NCBI RefSeq assembly: GCF_905475345.1
Contig: NC_066594.1
Span: 3,718,001-3,782,000 of the forward strand
Origin: Vespula vulgaris
Lineage: Eukaryota > Arthropoda > Insecta > Hymenoptera > Vespidae
Reading direction: 5' to 3'
Length of the DNA: 64,000 nucleotides
The position numbers and the translations under genes were made by a program. How positions within the stretch are numbered: position 1 is the stretch's first letter; each line of letters opens with the position of its first letter. Below are positions 61,894-64,000 of this stretch, one piece after another. Under the pieces are notes generated by a model. It made no database searches. It was not told where the DNA came from and saw nothing but the letters and a program-made list of their open reading frames with translations.

Positions 61894-63020
61894 TTATCAT
61901 CCGAGTAACTATTTTCGATAAATCGATTTCGAAATACGTAATGCCGGTTTTGAACCCGGATAACATTCTGGACTCAGTTATTCGAATTAAAATGTTGCGG
62001 AGAGAAGGATGCGAAAAGCGAGAATAATTGAATAAAGCTTTGAAGAGGTCTAACTCATGAACTGCGAGTTTCACTTAATGGGATTCGTTCCATGCGAGAC
62101 TCGAACGCCTTTGGGCGACTTTGGTGATGTCGAGCTTGGAACGTGGCTGGGCGTTACGAAGAGGAGAAAGAAGAGAGACAAGGTGGAATGAGATACCATG
62201 GCCACAAATAGAGCGCATCTTTTGCCACGAATCTTTTCCTCTCTTTTTCTTTTTCCTTCATCCACTTAGAGGGCTGATCGTCTCGTAGGATAAACATAAC
62301 AGTGACGGACGTTCAACCCAGTAGCCGTATCCGGAGTATTTAGCCGATGCGTGTTTCATGAATTCGTCACGTGTCGTTGTAGAAACACTTCGAACCTGTT
62401 CCGAAGGGAACGAGAACTGGTTCGTGAACGTACGCAGGTGCGTACGGTGACGGGCACGACAGGCTCATAAAATGTAAAATTGTACCGATTTAAAGAGCGC
62501 ACGCGTCGTGATCGTTTCTAAATTTCATAATGACTGAGTCAGCCTGCTGTGGTCTAGACTCATTTAAATATCTACACTGTCTATAAATATTGCTTATATG
62601 CAACGTATATACGAATCTTTTTATGTAAGTATACATTGTGCTTCTTTAGAATATCGTATACTCACTCTAAAAAAACACATACGAAGAATATAAAATATTT
62701 GTCTACAGATTAGCTGGAAAAATCGTAAGCTGCTTTAACACTTTGTTGGTTGAGATAAGTGTAAGTATAGATTAGAATTTAGATTTTCTCTTCGAGAACA
62801 TAATTCTTTGATTATCGCGATGGGAAGCGGCGTATATTAAAAATTAAAAAGTTTCATATTGAAAGGTACAATTTTCTGAACAAGTATTAAAATAGAGAGC
62901 TGTAATTCGTACTGCAACATCGGGATGGTTTTTCAGATATATCTCGTCCGTATAAATTGATACTCGATCGATCTCCTTTTTAGTCATGCGTTAAAAGAGA
63001 GAGAGAGAAAATGAGAGAAA

Positions 63021-63023
<3 letters not shown>

Positions 63024-63073
<50 letters not shown>
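63024..63073. repeat. (GA)n microsatellite, about 25 units
   Basis: A pure GA run with degenerate GA-rich sequence on its left side from about 62997. Confidence 0.95.
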
Positions 63074-63076
<3 letters not shown>

Positions 63077-64000
63077 TAGAGAGGTCAGAGGTTAAAAAAT
63101 CGCGAGAGTTGCAAGCGTCCTCCTCACGCGATTGCACGGAGGCGGTCAAGGTACTGCTGGCCCTCGTGAACCGCCAGGCCCTCGAGCGATGGCCCTCGGG
63201 TGGTCGAACCGGATGGCTGCTCATATTCGCCGTAAATGGACGCTCGAGTAAAAAACTACATCGTTCCTTCTTCGCGAGGAATTCGTGCCTTCTCGTTTCT
63301 ACCTTTATACCTTCTTTTTCTTCTTCTTCTTTTTCCTCTTTTTTTCAGTGTCCTTTTCGAACCAAGCGAATCACTGAAAATCATTCGAAGGACGAATAAC
63401 TCTCTAAGAGAGAGAATTTAGTGAAGTTTCGAAAGATCGATTTCACTTCGTCCGTTTATGTCTAGGAAAGGGTCTTGCATATGATCGTTCAGCCGAGTAC
63501 AAGTATTAATAGGCGCAGAGAGATCGCTGGAGGGTGTTCGCGGCTGGTGAAACGCGTATTAACAAGAGAAAGAGAGAGAAGTGTTTTGCTAGGATGCGAG
63601 AGGATGTATTTTTGCGATAGCATACGCGTGAGAAATTCTTGTAGGCTCCCACACACGAACTAACTATGATGCAAGAAAAAGCTCGAGATTCTTTGTCTTC
63701 TCTCGAGTACGTTCTCCTGAAAGTATCCTGAACCCGCCTATGGAACTGGTTTCGTTGTTCCTGATTGACCTGGAACAATAGCGCCACTTAAGTATGCCGA
63801 CGAGCTGCTTGACGTCCATAAAATCTTTCCCTCGCATCGAGGAACTATTAACTAATGCAAATCTTCTCCTCCTCTTTTTTCCTATTTTACAAAATATGAT
63901 GCTTGCAAACATTTTGCTGTACATTTCGAGTATCGTTTTGTTAAGATAAAAAAGAACGAGATTGTGATATCTGAATTCATCTTCTATGAAAAGCTTCATT

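Larger units (their letters stand above)
57804..64000. other. Terminal non-coding stretch with repeats
   Basis: No complete gene is seen. A 107-codon frame at 59973-60296 and a GC-rich patch at 63080-63240 have weak coding character without recognisable motifs. The rest is microsatellites, a 5-bp and a 36-bp tandem repeat, and CG-containing intergenic DNA. Confidence 0.45.

Overview
The window is nuclear DNA from an insect, most likely a hymenopteran (bee, wasp or ant). The grounds are AT-rich introns of about 60-200 bp in a multi-exon gene, an acid phosphatase of the type best known from bee venom, and long stretches rich in AG/CT and AT microsatellites. This taxon call is inference; no marker in the window fixes the species.

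Layout. (1) 1-16485, minus strand: 34 exons of an axonemal outer-arm dynein heavy chain of the DNAH5/DNAH8 family, from the start codon to about 45 residues before the expected C-terminus, which lies beyond base 1. I rebuilt all 33 complete introns from protein continuity and splice signals; one appears to be a GC-AG intron. (2) 17.0-19.7 kb: a decayed chimeric duplication. Its left part matches 28.5-30.35 kb and its right part matches 55.8-56.6 kb, all in direct orientation. (3) 20.1-21.3 kb, plus strand: exon-like pieces with splice signals but several in-frame stops, probably a pseudogene. (4) 21437-23788, minus: a complete 7-exon histidine acid phosphatase (412 aa, signal peptide). (5) 25853-27512, plus: a complete 6-exon conserved-looking protein of 379 aa that I cannot name. 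(6) 37069-39389, minus: a 4-exon class A GPCR of the GPR52/GPR21 type (313 aa). (7) 56693-57803, plus: a two-exon candidate secreted protein of 233 aa with no recognised family. The rest, about half of the window, is non-coding as far as I can see, with a likely piggyBac-type MITE, a very small TTAA-flanked palindrome, short tandem repeats and many microsatellites.

The genes do not form a functional cluster. The dynein serves cilia or flagella (sperm tails or chordotonal sensory cilia in insects), the phosphatase is secreted or lysosomal, and the GPCR is a membrane receptor. The most unusual feature is the three-part duplication relationship across the 17-57 kb interval.
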